Below are positions 25,209 to 34,613 of a DNA stretch of 64,000 bases, piece by piece. This DNA is from Collimonas sp. OK607 (lineage in GTDB: Bacteria; Pseudomonadota; Gammaproteobacteria; Burkholderiales; Burkholderiaceae_D): assembly GCF_900111995.1 (NCBI RefSeq), contig NZ_FOKF01000011.1, forward strand, positions 62,001 to 126,000. Direction: 5' to 3'. The notes under the pieces are model-generated. The model was not told the DNA's origin, ran no database searches, and saw nothing but the letters and a program-made list of their open reading frames with translations. Both the position numbers and the translations under genes were made by a program. Position 1 is the stretch's first letter. Every line of letters begins with the position of its first letter.

Positions 25209-25267
25209 GTATTTCGCGCTTCTCTTTGACGCAGAAGATCTTCAACGGCTTCTAAGTCACAATGCCC

Positions 25268-25861
25268 TCAAGATACATGCAGCGCCTTGCCAATATAATC
25301 GAAAAATAGGCAATACAACATGATCGGCAATGGCAAACCGAGCATGGTGCCTATCAGGTATTTATAAAACTTCACGCCGGACAAAGCCAACGCGTAATTA
25401 AGGGCAGGAACAGTCTGAAACAATACCCTTAACAACGCGACGCTCTTAATCGGATGCGCATCCAGGCTACGGAGTAGCCTCAACGCATAACGGTTATTCA
25501 ATTCTCGCATTGCATCGCCGCCGACGAAACGTATTGTCAGGAAAGTAAATACACAAGAGATAATTGCCGCGATATAGGTCGCCAGGCCACCCCAGGATTT
25601 CCCCAGTGCCAGTACCGCCGCCGCGAGAAATATCCAGCCGGGTACCTGAATCAGGTTACCCAGGCAAAACAGCAAGACAAAGACCAGCAAGCCGCTGATT
25701 TTATTGTCGACGATCTGTTGATGAAGAAACGCTAAATTGAAATGGCCTCTAAGGCCGGAAATCTGAAATACGGCAAATAGCACCGCCAGAAACAGGGCAA
25801 CGATCAACAGCCGTTTGTAGCGGCGCATGGCAGGCTCTCGCAGGTTAATGTGGCTGAACAT
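25268..25861 (-). CDS. TVP38/TMEM64 (VTT-domain) membrane protein
   Basis: A 197-aa protein, an in-frame ATG at residue 12 giving a shorter start. The hydrophobic helices and the motif VPGWIFLAAAVLALGKSWGG near residue 73, followed by TIRFVGGDAMRELNNR, typify the VTT/SNARE-associated family (DedA relatives). Members are linked to phospholipid scrambling or undecaprenyl-phosphate flipping. It is convergent with the MFS gene. Confidence 0.88.
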   Translation of the reverse strand: MFSHINLREPAMRRYKRLLIVALFLAVLFAVFQISGLRGHFNLAFLHQQIVDNKISGLLVFVLLFCLGNLIQVPGWIFLAAAVLALGKSWGGLATYIAAIISCVFTFLTIRFVGGDAMRELNNRYALRLLRSLDAHPIKSVALLRVLFQTVPALNYALALSGVKFYKYLIGTMLGLPLPIMLYCLFFDYIGKALHVS

Positions 25862-25889
25862 GGTGACAATCTACAATACATTCCAGCAT

Positions 25890-26210
25890 TCAATCCGGCA
25901 GGCCGATTTTGCCAAACTCGACCGCCAACTTGACATAGAACATATGCACACCCTCTTGCAGCAAAAACTCGAATAAGCGATCCGACTCCTCTTCACTCAC
26001 TACCATGGTGACTTCCACCGGTTGATCTGCAAGTTCGAAGAAATGCGCCGAATGGAATCGGCGGTCGTGCCCGTAGCCGATGGCGCCGGTAAAAACGGTT
26101 GCCCCGCGAATGCCATGCGATTGAGCAACGTCAAGCAGCCAGTTCGACAGCTGCTTGCCCTTGTGGCGCCGATCCTGCTGGGTAAAAAACTCTAGCTGAA
26201 AGCCTTTCAT
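25890..26210 (-). CDS. DUF190 family PII-like protein
   Basis: A 106-aa protein. The pattern FFTQQDRRHKGKQLSNWLLDVAQ, HGIRGATVFTGAIGYG and HFFELADQPVEVTMVV matches DUF190, a PII-like fold sometimes found with fluoride channels (CrcB) or transporters. No CrcB is present here. It is 28 bp upstream of the VTT gene on the same strand. Confidence 0.88.
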   Translation of the reverse strand: MKGFQLEFFTQQDRRHKGKQLSNWLLDVAQSHGIRGATVFTGAIGYGHDRRFHSAHFFELADQPVEVTMVVSEEESDRLFEFLLQEGVHMFYVKLAVEFGKIGLPD

Positions 26211-26422
26211 ATTACCTCCGCAAAGAGGATGGTCCCGCTTTCAGTATAGTTGGCACTCGTCTAATATGAATCGGTGGCAGAGGAATTGTTGAAGATTTGC
26301 GCATATCAACATGTTGCATTTTTGCATCACCCAACAATCTTGCCTTGAAAAATCGGGATCCCACAGTTACTACCACCAGCTATTCCATCTCACGACGTTT
26401 CATCGAATAAGGAGTTAGTGCG

Positions 26423-26635
26423 ATGACTACAGAAATGAAACATCATCACCTCCGTGATTATTGGATTCCCTACAGTGGCGGCATGGACAATTGGCGAAAG
26501 GTTTTAAGATTTTTTGTGACGTTGATAGCTCTCTTCCTGGCTATCGTCATCTCTTTTGATGCCAACATCTTGCTGACGGATCTTTTGCGGTGGATCGGCA
26601 CTGATTGCGTATGGTGCGAGATCGTCCCATCTTGA
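26423..26635 (+). CDS. Small single-pass membrane protein, 70 aa
   Basis: An AAGGAGT site precedes the ATG. The protein has a His-rich N-terminus (MKHHHLRDYW), one transmembrane helix near residues 28-50 (FFVTLIALFLAIVISF) and a Cys pair (CVWC) near the C-terminus. No family is recognised. It is isolated between DUF190 and the hydrolase gene; the flanking 212-bp gap 26211-26422 shows nothing else. Confidence 0.65.
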   Translation: MTTEMKHHHLRDYWIPYSGGMDNWRKVLRFFVTLIALFLAIVISFDANILLTDLLRWIGTDCVWCEIVPS

Positions 26636-26752
26636 TCATTTCGAGAAATTATCAGCGTTGAGGCGTAATATCGTGCCATAGCACCCGAATTCATATTCAA
26701 TGCATTTATATTAAATTTCCCGACCCCAACCCAGATTGGCGGAGAGTGGCGA

Positions 26753-27511
26753 ATGATAAGCGAACGCACTGATTTCGTAGGCGCTTACGGACAAAAGCTG
26801 GCGGCGCGGCTCGATGCGCCGTCAGGAGAGCCGCACGCCTTTGCCCTGTTTGCCCATTGTTTCACTTGCGGCAAGGACATTTTCGCTGCCAGCCGCATCG
26901 CGCAGGCCCTGACCAGCCATCACATTGCCGTACTGCGTTTTGACTTCACCGGCCTCGGCGCCAGCGAAGGCGAATTCGCCAATACCAATTTTTCCTCGAA
27001 TGTGGCGGACCTGATTGCCGCTGCCGACCATATGCGCCAGGTTTATCGCGCTCCGGCGCTGATCATCGGGCATAGCCTCGGCGGTGCTGCTGTGCTGTCA
27101 GCTGCCGCCGATATTCCGGAAGTCCGCGCGGTCGTCACTATCGCCGCCCCCAGCGATCCGACCCATGTCACCGGGTTGTTCCGGGATCAAATTGGCGAGA
27201 TCGAAGTCAACGGCGAAGCGGAAGTGCAACTATCCGGCCGGCGTTTCAAGATCAAGCACCAGTTCCTTCAGGATGCGCGGGAGCAGCAATTGAATCACAA
27301 GATCGCCCACCTCAGGAAGGCATTGCTGGTGATGCATGCGCCGCGTGATACCACTGTCGACATCTCGAACGCCATGCATATTTTTACGGCGGCAAAACAT
27401 CCGAAGAGTTTTTTATCGCTCGACGATGCCGATCATCTCCTGACGCGTAAGCATGATGCAACTTATGTGGCAAATATGATCGCAGCATGGAGCCACCGTT
27501 ATGTTTCTTGA
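26753..27511 (+). CDS. Alpha/beta hydrolase, OsmC-partner type
   Basis: A 252-aa hydrolase. The oxyanion region is [12 protein letters not shown] near residue 32, the nucleophile elbow is GHSLGG near 105, an acidic residue lies in [10 protein letters not shown] and the catalytic His in DDADHLLT. This subfamily is usually the N-terminal half of a bifunctional hydrolase/OsmC protein. Here the frame stops right after the hydrolase domain and no OsmC module follows. The substrate is unknown. Confidence 0.9.
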   Translation: MISERTDFVGAYGQKLAARLDAPSGEPHAFALFAHCFTCGKDIFAASRIAQALTSHHIAVLRFDFTGLGASEGEFANTNFSSNVADLIAAADHMRQVYRAPALIIGHSLGGAAVLSAAADIPEVRAVVTIAAPSDPTHVTGLFRDQIGEIEVNGEAEVQLSGRRFKIKHQFLQDAREQQLNHKIAHLRKALLVMHAPRDTTVDISNAMHIFTAAKHPKSFLSLDDADHLLTRKHDATYVANMIAAWSHRYVS

Positions 27512-27577
27512 TATCTTACCCAAACGCTTGCATGACATGCCAGCGGCGATCTGCTTCGTTAAGGCGTTGCCGTAGAC

Positions 27578-28702
27578 ATGGCCATCACCATGACGCCGCC
27601 ACGTCTGCTGCGCGTGACCGATACCGACGGCACCAACCGGATTGAAGTCAGCGGCACCTGGCTGTTGCGCGTCATTTTGCCTGACGCCGCCACCTTGCGG
27701 CCGCAGTTGGCGCATTACGCTAAAGACCGCAATGCCAGATGGGACCTGCGCGCGATCCAGCAACTGGATGCCGCCGGCGCGCTGTTCCTGTGGCGCATGT
27801 GGGGCCGGCGCCGGCCTGACATCCTGCTCAAGCCTGAGTATGAAGACATGTTCGCAAATCTCGCGGACAAGCCATTTTCACCACCGCCGCCAGTGCCGCG
27901 CGATCGGCTCGAGCTGCTGGTGAAACTTGGCCAGGGCTTGCTGTCGTTCTGCAAGAGTCTGCATCTCATCACGATCCTGGCAGGCAATCTGCTGCTGGAC
28001 TGCATCTATCTGATGCGTCACCCGAGCGATATCCCGTGGCGCGAAATCTCCGCCAACATCCATCGCACCGGCAGCCAGGCGCTGGCCATCACCGCACTGG
28101 TTGGATTTCTGGTCGGCGTGGTGCTGAGTTATCTGTCGTCGATCCAATTGAAAAACTATGGCGCCGACGTCTTCATCATCAATATCCTTGGCTTAGGCAT
28201 TGTGCGCGAGCTAGGGCCGATACTGGCCGCCATCCTGGTGGCAGGACGTTCCGGTTCGTCGATGACGGCGCAGCTCGGGGTCATGCGCGTGACCCGCGAA
28301 CTCGATGCCTTGTCAGCCATGGGCATTTCGCATACCCAGCGCCTGGTTCTGCCAAAGGTCGTTGCGCTAGCCATCACCTTGCCGCTGTTGATAGTCTGGA
28401 GCGACATGGCCGCGCTGCTCGGCGGCATGTTGTCGGCCTACCTTCAGCTGGATATCGGTTATCGGCAGTTTCTGCACGGCTTGCCTGCCGCGGTGCCGAT
28501 CGCCAACCTGTGGCTTGGCCTGTGCAAAGGTTCCGTCTTCGGCATGTTGGTCGCATTAATCGCCTGCCATTATGGATTGCAAATCCAGCCAAACACGGAG
28601 AGCCTGGGGGCCAGCACCACGGATTCGGTGGTTACGTCGATCACAATCGTGATCATCGTAGACGCCATATTTGCAGTGATTTTTTCGAATGTGGGTTTCT
28701 AA
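27578..28702 (+). CDS. mlaE: MlaE-family ABC permease with N-terminal STAS domain
   Basis: A 374-aa protein. Residues about 10-110 form a STAS-like domain (NRIEVSGTWLLRVILPDAATL, DLRAIQQLDAAGALFL), and residues 125-374 form the MlaE permease with five or six helices and the hallmark LGIVRELGPILAAILVAGRSG near 208. In E. coli the STAS protein (MlaB) is separate. It probably moves phospholipids or other lipids across the inner membrane with the ATPase and MCE protein downstream. Confidence 0.93.
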   Translation: MAITMTPPRLLRVTDTDGTNRIEVSGTWLLRVILPDAATLRPQLAHYAKDRNARWDLRAIQQLDAAGALFLWRMWGRRRPDILLKPEYEDMFANLADKPFSPPPPVPRDRLELLVKLGQGLLSFCKSLHLITILAGNLLLDCIYLMRHPSDIPWREISANIHRTGSQALAITALVGFLVGVVLSYLSSIQLKNYGADVFIINILGLGIVRELGPILAAILVAGRSGSSMTAQLGVMRVTRELDALSAMGISHTQRLVLPKVVALAITLPLLIVWSDMAALLGGMLSAYLQLDIGYRQFLHGLPAAVPIANLWLGLCKGSVFGMLVALIACHYGLQIQPNTESLGASTTDSVVTSITIVIIVDAIFAVIFSNVGF

Positions 28703-29509
28703 ATGCCGGACAACATCATCGACATCAACGCCGTATGGACACAATACGGTAGTACCGTCATCCATCGCGATCTCACCTTACGAGTGAATTACGGCGAAGT
28801 GATGGCGATCATCGGCGGCTCAGGCAGCGGCAAGACCACCCTGCTGCGCCTCATGCTCGGGCTGGAAGCTCCCAGCCGTGGCACCATCAGGGTGTTCGAT
28901 GTTCCCTTGCAGGGCTGCCCCAACGCCGACCTTCGCCAGACCCGCAATCGCTGGGGCGTCCTGTTCCAGGAAGGTGCATTGTTCTCGGCACTGAGCGTAT
29001 TCGACAATGTTGCGCTGCCGCTGCGCGAACTCAAAGCGTTGCCTGAAGACGTGATACGTGAGCTGGTGATGATGAAACTCGACCTGGTGGAAATTGACGC
29101 CATGAGCGCCAACAAGATGCCGGCAGAATTGTCCGGCGGCATGGTCAAACGCGTCGCGCTGGCGCGCGCGCTGGCGCTCAATCCGGAGCTGTTGTTCCTC
29201 GACGAACCGACCGCGGGCCTCGATCCGGAACGCAGCCACGGCTTTGTACAACTGATCGAATCTCTGCGTCGCGCGCTGAATCTGACCGTGGTCATGGTGA
29301 CGCACGATGTCGATACCCTGCTGGCGCTGTCGGATCGGGTAGCCGTGCTGGCCAACCAGCAGTTGCTGACAGTTGGCCCGCTGTGGGACATCGTGCACCA
29401 CCCCGATCCATTCGTGCAGAATTTTTTCCTGGGCCACATCAAGCGTTGCGAGCAGGAAAACGTCAAGGATTTCCGCGACAAGATGGCCGTCGGTTTGAGC
29501 GTTGCATAA
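28703..29509 (+). CDS. mlaF: MlaF-family ABC transporter ATPase
   Basis: A 268-aa ATPase starting directly after the MlaE stop. Walker A is GGSGSGKTT (residues 38-46), the signature is LSGGMVKRVALARAL near 145, Walker B is LLFLDEPTAGLDP near 168 and the switch His is in VTHD near 195. It energises the MlaE/MCE lipid transporter and is closest to MlaF/Ttg2A-type proteins. Confidence 0.94.
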   Translation: MPDNIIDINAVWTQYGSTVIHRDLTLRVNYGEVMAIIGGSGSGKTTLLRLMLGLEAPSRGTIRVFDVPLQGCPNADLRQTRNRWGVLFQEGALFSALSVFDNVALPLRELKALPEDVIRELVMMKLDLVEIDAMSANKMPAELSGGMVKRVALARALALNPELLFLDEPTAGLDPERSHGFVQLIESLRRALNLTVVMVTHDVDTLLALSDRVAVLANQQLLTVGPLWDIVHHPDPFVQNFFLGHIKRCEQENVKDFRDKMAVGLSVA

Positions 29510-29527
29510 AACATAAGGAGATGGTTA

Positions 29528-30457
29528 ATGGAAAACCGCGCACACGCCCTCTCCGCCGGCCTGTTCCTGGTGGCGCTCTGCATCGGATTGATACTGGTGG
29601 CGATCCGCCTGAACGGCGATACAGTCGACCAGCAGGATTATCTGCTGCTATCCAGGACGCCGGTGTCTGGCCTCAACCGCAACGCTCCGGTGCGGCTGCG
29701 TGGCGTGGATGTAGGCAAGGTCAAGGATATCCAGTTTTCCCCGACCGACCCGCACGTCATCCTGATCAAGATCGGCCTCGACAAGGGCACTCCCATCAAC
29801 CAGGGTACTTATGCGCAGCTGAGTTACCTGGGCATCACCGGCCTGTCATTCGTGCAACTGGACGACGATGGCAACAAACCGGAAAAACTCGTGCTCAAGC
29901 CAGACGAGATAGGCCAGATCGAGATGCGGCCATCGTTTTTCGATCAGATCGGCAATTCGGGGCAGGAGTTACTGCGCGACACAGGCCTGGCGGCAAAACG
30001 GCTGAACAAACTGCTAAATGACGACAATCTGAAAGAGTTGTCGCTGACGATCGTTAACCTCAAGACCGCATCGGGCCGGATCGCCGACCTCGCCACCGAA
30101 CTGCAACCGACGCTGCAGAAGCTTCCTGCCATCAGCACCCGCACCGACAAAGCCCTGGCGCGCATGGATCCCTTGCTTTCTAACTTAAACAGTCTCACGC
30201 AAGAAGTCCGCACGCGCGTGGATACACTGGATCGTATTGGCAGCACTGCGGACAACCTGGGCCAGACCAGCCAGGATTTAAAGGATACGTTGCCGCAGTT
30301 ACACGTCATGATCAACGATTTTTCGCATAGTTCCCATGCGCTGGATCGCGTATTGTCGGACGTACAGCAGCAACCGCAAAGCATTCTATTCGGAAGAAAA
30401 CTGCCGCCACCCGGGCCGGGTGAAGTTGGATTTGCGGCACCGGCCGAGATACATTGA
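29528..30457 (+). CDS. MCE-domain (MlaD-like) lipid transport protein
   Basis: A 309-aa protein with an N-terminal membrane anchor ([20 protein letters not shown], residues 6-25) and an MCE domain at about 40-120 ([21 protein letters not shown]). A long periplasmic helical tail of about 170 residues is longer than in E. coli MlaD. MCE proteins form hexameric rings through which lipids pass. The usual auxiliary lipoprotein gene does not follow. Confidence 0.92.
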   Translation: MENRAHALSAGLFLVALCIGLILVAIRLNGDTVDQQDYLLLSRTPVSGLNRNAPVRLRGVDVGKVKDIQFSPTDPHVILIKIGLDKGTPINQGTYAQLSYLGITGLSFVQLDDDGNKPEKLVLKPDEIGQIEMRPSFFDQIGNSGQELLRDTGLAAKRLNKLLNDDNLKELSLTIVNLKTASGRIADLATELQPTLQKLPAISTRTDKALARMDPLLSNLNSLTQEVRTRVDTLDRIGSTADNLGQTSQDLKDTLPQLHVMINDFSHSSHALDRVLSDVQQQPQSILFGRKLPPPGPGEVGFAAPAEIH

Positions 30458-30545
30458 TTTTTCTAATCCATGCCAACTATACTGGTGTGTCGAAAGCACC
30501 AATGTGTCCAACCCGAAGAATCCAACCAACTGTGAGGTGATCATC

Positions 30546-31175
30546 ATGACCCAGCAATTAAGCGACGACGGACTTGACCTTTTGTTCTTTAAAGCCCGCA
30601 CACACAATGCCTGGCTGGACAAACCGGTAGGCGACGATCTTCTGCGCCGCCTTTATGACGTGATGAAATGGGGCCCGACCAGCGCCAATTGTTCGCCGGC
30701 ACGTATTCTGTTCCTGCGCACACCGGAAGCCAAGGAACGGCTGCGGCCGGCGCTGGCCCCTGGAAATGTGGACAAGACCATGGCAGCCCCGGTCACTGCC
30801 ATCATCGGCTACGACGGGAAATTCTATGAGCAGCTGCCTAAGCTGTTTCCGCATGCCGATGCCCGCGCCTGGTTCGCGGACACACCGGAACTTGCAGAGG
30901 TTACCGCAAGGCGCAACAGCTCGTTGCAGGGAGCCTATTTCATGCTGGCGGCGCGCGCCTTAGGCCTGGACTGCGGCCCGATGTCAGGATTCGACCAGGT
31001 GAAAGTGGATCACGAATTTTTTCCAGTGACGAAACCGCTGAATTTCGAGTATGAATATTTCCCGGACAGCCACATCAAAACCAATTTCCTGTGCAATCTG
31101 GGTTATGGAGATCCGGATAAGCTGTTCCCACGCAGTCCTCGACTCGATTTCGACGAGGCATGCAAATTACTTTGA
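30546..31175 (+). CDS. rutE: RutE-like malonic semialdehyde reductase / nitroreductase
   Basis: A 209-aa FMN nitroreductase-fold protein from ATG 30546. It closely matches Rut[64 protein letters not shown] and [13 protein letters not shown]. RutE reduces malonic semialdehyde (or the related reactive acids) to 3-hydroxypropionate in pyrimidine catabolism. No rut operon is present, so detoxification of aldehydes or nitro compounds is as likely. A short insertion occurs near residue 165. Confidence 0.92.
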   Translation: MTQQLSDDGLDLLFFKARTHNAWLDKPVGDDLLRRLYDVMKWGPTSANCSPARILFLRTPEAKERLRPALAPGNVDKTMAAPVTAIIGYDGKFYEQLPKLFPHADARAWFADTPELAEVTARRNSSLQGAYFMLAARALGLDCGPMSGFDQVKVDHEFFPVTKPLNFEYEYFPDSHIKTNFLCNLGYGDPDKLFPRSPRLDFDEACKLL

Positions 31176-31231
31176 TTGATTTGGGGCGAGAGCCGCCTCG
31201 TTTTTCGATCCGTTTTTCGCTTAGTTTACGG

Positions 31232-32608
31232 CTACAACGGCTTCAGGTCGCCTAATAACGTTGGCACCAGTTCCGAAACAGTCGGATGAATGTGCATTGC
31301 ACGCTGGATGGTTGTGTATGTCGCACCGGCATACATGACATCCAGGATCGAATGGATCACCTCATCGCCTTCAATGCCGAGCAACATTGCGCCGAGAATT
31401 TTTTTCGTTTCGGCATCCACCAGCACACTCATATATCCCTGGATTTCGCTACGTTCACGCGCGCGCCCGACTCTCGTCATCATCATCGTACCGACCAGTG
31501 CTTTCCGGCCGGACGCACGCACTTCCCGCTCAGTCATGCCGATCCGGCCCAGCGGCGGATCGATGAACAGCGCATACGCCTGAATACGATCGGCTACGCT
31601 GCGTGAGTCATGGTCGAGCAGATTGGCGGCCACAATTTCATAGTCGTTGTAAGACGTATGGGTGAATGCCCCGCGGCCATTGACGTCGCCCAGCGCCCAG
31701 ATTCCCGGTACATTGGTGCAAAGTTTGTCATCCACCACGATATACCCGCGTTGATCGGTCTTGATGCCCGCCTTATCGAGACCGAGGTCATCGGTGTTCG
31801 GGATACGTCCGACCGCGAGCAGCAAATGAGAACCTGAGATTTCGTCCGATGCTTCATTGTCGTTCACGGTAATCACTACCGCATCGCCGCGCTTTTCGAC
31901 ACGTTGAATTTTGGCGGCAAGCCGGATTCGAATCCCTTCGTCCTCCAGGATGTCGCGAATGCTTGCCGATACCTGTTCATCTTCCCGCCCTATCAGCCGC
32001 GGCCCGCCTTCTATCACCGTGACCTCGCTGCCGAAGCGGCGATACATTTGCGCGAACTCCAGGCCGATGTAGCTGCCGCCGACAATCACCAGGTGTTGCG
32101 GCAGAAAATCCACCTCCATCATGCTGGAGTTGGTCAGGAAATCGATATCCCCCAGACCGGGTATATCGGGTATCGCGGCGCGTCCACCGACATTGATGAA
32201 AATTTCGTCCGCTTCCAGCAACTCGCCATTGCCCCGTACCGCGTGCGGACTCTCAAAACAGCCGTGCCCTTCGATCACCGTAAGATTGGGGGTATTTTTT
32301 AGCCAGTCGGCGACACCTTCATTGGATTGCCTGACGATCAGATCCTTACGCGCCTTGACACGTGCCATGTCGACCCGGACCGGGCTATCGATCAGCACGC
32401 CGAATTCGGCGGCACGACGCGCCATGTGCACCACACGGGCACTCGCAATCAGCGTCTTGGTGGGTATGCAACCGGTATTGACGCAGGTCCCGCCGAAGCG
32501 ATTGCGTTCTATGATAGCGGTCTTGCGACCGGCTTGCGCAAGCCGTACAGCCAGGGATGGACCGGATTGCCCGGTGCCAATGACAATTGCATCGTATCGC
32601 TGGACCAT
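31232..32608 (-). CDS. FAD-dependent class I pyridine nucleotide-disulfide oxidoreductase, MerA-like
   Basis: A 458-aa flavoprotein. FAD motif GTGQSGPSLAVRLAQAG near residue 12, redox-active disulfide GGTCVNTGCIPTK near 40-52, NAD(P) motif VGGSYIGLEFAQMYRRFG near 175, second FAD motif WALGDVNGRGAFTHTSYND near 300, and dimer-interface MHIHPTVSELVPTL at the C-terminus. The second Cys pair of true mercuric reductase is absent, so it is a glutathione-reductase-like family member of unknown substrate. Confidence 0.93.
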   Translation of the reverse strand: MVQRYDAIVIGTGQSGPSLAVRLAQAGRKTAIIERNRFGGTCVNTGCIPTKTLIASARVVHMARRAAEFGVLIDSPVRVDMARVKARKDLIVRQSNEGVADWLKNTPNLTVIEGHGCFESPHAVRGNGELLEADEIFINVGGRAAIPDIPGLGDIDFLTNSSMMEVDFLPQHLVIVGGSYIGLEFAQMYRRFGSEVTVIEGGPRLIGREDEQVSASIRDILEDEGIRIRLAAKIQRVEKRGDAVVITVNDNEASDEISGSHLLLAVGRIPNTDDLGLDKAGIKTDQRGYIVVDDKLCTNVPGIWALGDVNGRGAFTHTSYNDYEIVAANLLDHDSRSVADRIQAYALFIDPPLGRIGMTEREVRASGRKALVGTMMMTRVGRARERSEIQGYMSVLVDAETKKILGAMLLGIEGDEVIHSILDVMYAGATYTTIQRAMHIHPTVSELVPTLLGDLKPL

Positions 32609-32706
32609 ATTCTCCCCCGTTTGCAGGTTGACCGCTGCAGTACGTTCGCGCCGATTGACTCAAGATGAAACTCTATACCCATTCCCTTGACATTGTTCGC
32701 TGCGTG

Positions 32707-32931
32707 TCACGACTCTAACCGGGAGGGCTGGAGCCATTTTTTATGGTCAATAATCCATTTGACTTTGCGCATGACTTCTTTGCGCGCAATTTCCTCTTGC
32801 TCCATTGGCAAGTCGACGCATTTGCGAATTACGCCATCCTCGATTTGGAAGGACCAGGTCCATCGTCCTTTTATTTCCTCATAGACTGTGACCGAGTAAT
32901 GGATGCCTTTGTATTCAAATTCATGCGTCAT
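32707..32931 (-). CDS. Conserved-looking small hypothetical protein, 74 aa
   Basis: A strong AAGGAGG site precedes this ATG on the minus strand, favouring it over the overlapping plus-strand frame 32743-33120. The protein is a compact acidic/aromatic mix (YEEIKGRWTWSFQIEDGVIRK...). No motif or family is recognised. It is isolated between the disulfide reductase and the 33.1-kb gene. Confidence 0.65.
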   Translation of the reverse strand: MTHEFEYKGIHYSVTVYEEIKGRWTWSFQIEDGVIRKCVDLPMEQEEIARKEVMRKVKWIIDHKKWLQPSRLES

Positions 32932-33138
32932 GACCGCCTCCTTGATGGCAAGGCAATCCTAACATGTCCAGAATCAGTTATTCACGAAATTGAATTGGGT
33001 CTTGCAGGTAAATATTCGTGTTATTTCAGCCATGAATTACGCAACTTCAAAAGATTTAGCACTTCTCTCTTGCCGCAGCTGCCAGAGCGTAATCGACAGG
33101 AAATAACATTCCTTCTCTGATGCGCACCAATTACGTGC

Positions 33139-33366
33139 CTATTCCTCCGAGAAAATTTCCTGGCGGCGATTTTCTTCAAAAGCATTGATCAAGCTAATGA
33201 TGCGCTCCATGCGAGCTTGTTCTTGCAAGTTTGTATTACGGCCCCACAAGAAGTCGAATTCAGTCACGAGCAAGCGATACTCGCTCTCGCACACAATCGA
33301 TTTATCTATTTTTTCCTCTGGCAAAATCGTAGCTCTATTCCGGGTTAGACAGGCTGTTCCCGCCAC
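33139..33366 (-). CDS. Hypothetical small helical protein, 75 aa
   Basis: The frame overlaps the hydrolase gene upstream by 22 bp; the true start may be further inside. The part after residue 20 (IVCESEYRLLVTEFDFLW, then ISLINAFEENRR) resembles the helical N-terminal segment of HigA-type antitoxin proteins, but no helix-turn-helix domain follows. No toxin gene is seen beside it. Weakly supported. Confidence 0.45.
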   Translation of the reverse strand: MAGTACLTRNRATILPEEKIDKSIVCESEYRLLVTEFDFLWGRNTNLQEQARMERIISLINAFEENRRQEIFSEE

Positions 33367-34376
33367 CAGCGGCGCCCTGCCTGCGGCGTCGCAAGACTAA
33401 GCAACTCGCCCATCTGCGGGGTGCTTACCGGCACTCCGTGTTGTTCGGCCAGCGCGACGATTCGCTCGAACGGATCTTGCCAGGCATGCAGGGCAAGGTC
33501 GAAGGTACCGTTATGCACCGGCAGCAAGTGCTTGCCGCCCAGATCAAGGTGGGCTTGCAGGGTCTGTTCCGGCTGCATGTGTACGTCTGGCCAGTCATGG
33601 TCGTAAGCCCCGGTTTCTATCATGGTCAGGTCGAACGGCCCGTAGCGGTTGCCAATTTCCTTGAAACCTTCGAAATAGCCGCCATCGCCACTGAAGAACA
33701 GCCGCAGGTCGTCATCCAGTATCACCCAGGAAGCCCACAAAGTCCGGTTGCCGTCGCCAAGGCCGCGCCCTGAAAAGTGACGCGCCGGTGTCGCCACCAG
33801 TTGCAGGCCGCCTACCCAGGTACTTTGCCACCAGTCCAGCTGTTGAATCTTTTCTGCCGGCACACCCCATTTGATCAGCGTGTCCCCTACTCCCAGCGGC
33901 GCAAGGAAATGTTCCACCTTGCCCGCCAGCTGCAGGATTGCGTCGTAATCCAGATGATCATAATGGTCATGCGACAAAATCACGCCTTTGATGGGAGGCA
34001 GCTCGGCGATGCTGATTGGCGGTTGATGAAAGCGTTTAGGGCCGATCCATTGGAAAGGAGAGGCGCGCTCGGAAAACACCGGGTCAGTCAGCCAGAATTC
34101 GCCGCGCAACTTCAACAGCATGGTGGAATGCCCCAGGCGGAACAGTGAACGATCCGGCGCAGCCAGCAATTGCGCGCTACTAATCGCTTGCACCGGGACC
34201 GGTTTGGCCGGCACGGTTCCGGCTGGCTTGTCGAAAGTGAAGCGCCACAGAATTTGCAATATCTTCCACAAGCCGTTTTTGTGCATAGGACGACGATTCC
34301 TGAACTTGCCGTCGCGCCACTGCGAAGATTGCGGCTGAATATTCGCATCGAAAGCCTTGAGCGTTTCACTTGCCAT
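33345..34376 (-). CDS. Metallo-beta-lactamase-fold hydrolase (NAPE-PLD / RomA-like)
   Basis: A 343-aa protein. Metal-binding motifs are SHDHYDHLDY near residue 145 (HxHxDH), a following His in PVHNGTFDLA near 290 and Asp in FSGDGGYFEG near 228. The LGHSTMLLKLRGEFWLTDPVF segment is diagnostic for the NAPE-hydrolysing phospholipase D/RomA group of this superfamily. It may cleave a phosphodiester or lipid headgroup. Confidence 0.9.
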   Translation of the reverse strand: MASETLKAFDANIQPQSSQWRDGKFRNRRPMHKNGLWKILQILWRFTFDKPAGTVPAKPVPVQAISSAQLLAAPDRSLFRLGHSTMLLKLRGEFWLTDPVFSERASPFQWIGPKRFHQPPISIAELPPIKGVILSHDHYDHLDYDAILQLAGKVEHFLAPLGVGDTLIKWGVPAEKIQQLDWWQSTWVGGLQLVATPARHFSGRGLGDGNRTLWASWVILDDDLRLFFSGDGGYFEGFKEIGNRYGPFDLTMIETGAYDHDWPDVHMQPEQTLQAHLDLGGKHLLPVHNGTFDLALHAWQDPFERIVALAEQHGVPVSTPQMGELLSLATPQAGRRWWREQPV

Positions 34377-34448
34377 GCTGCTTTTCCTGGTTTGAATGCC
34401 GGTTAGTTGACGATTCTTTGCTGCTGTCGGAGAGTAAAGAATTATTAC

Positions 34449-34463
34449 ACTACACAGTGTAGT
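34449..34463. promoter_or_regulatory. Perfect 15-bp dyad in the hydrolase upstream region
   Basis: ACTACAC-A-GTGTAGT lies 73 bp upstream of the hydrolase start (minus strand) and 151 bp before the PilJ-like gene. Its form suits a TetR-type dimeric repressor, but no TetR gene is in the window. The rest of the 237-bp gap 34377-34613 shows nothing clear. Confidence 0.4.
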
Positions 34464-34613
34464 TTAAATCAAGCAAAAGTAAACTAGCAAGTGCAAATAA
34501 TTTGTAACAAGCCGCAGCCTTCTGATGATCGCACGCCCCGTTTTGGTGACTGAAATCAGGCATGAAATTTGCAGCTTGGAAACAAACGTCAATCAATAAC
34601 GGAGAGCAACAAA

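Noticed and set aside
31176-31231. GC-rich sequence with T-runs after the RutE gene as a terminator
   Set aside because: Only a 4-bp clean stem could be drawn, too weak to call.
32743-33120. 125-aa plus-strand frame
   Set aside because: The overlapping minus-strand 74-aa frame has a strong AAGGAGG site; the plus-strand frame has none.
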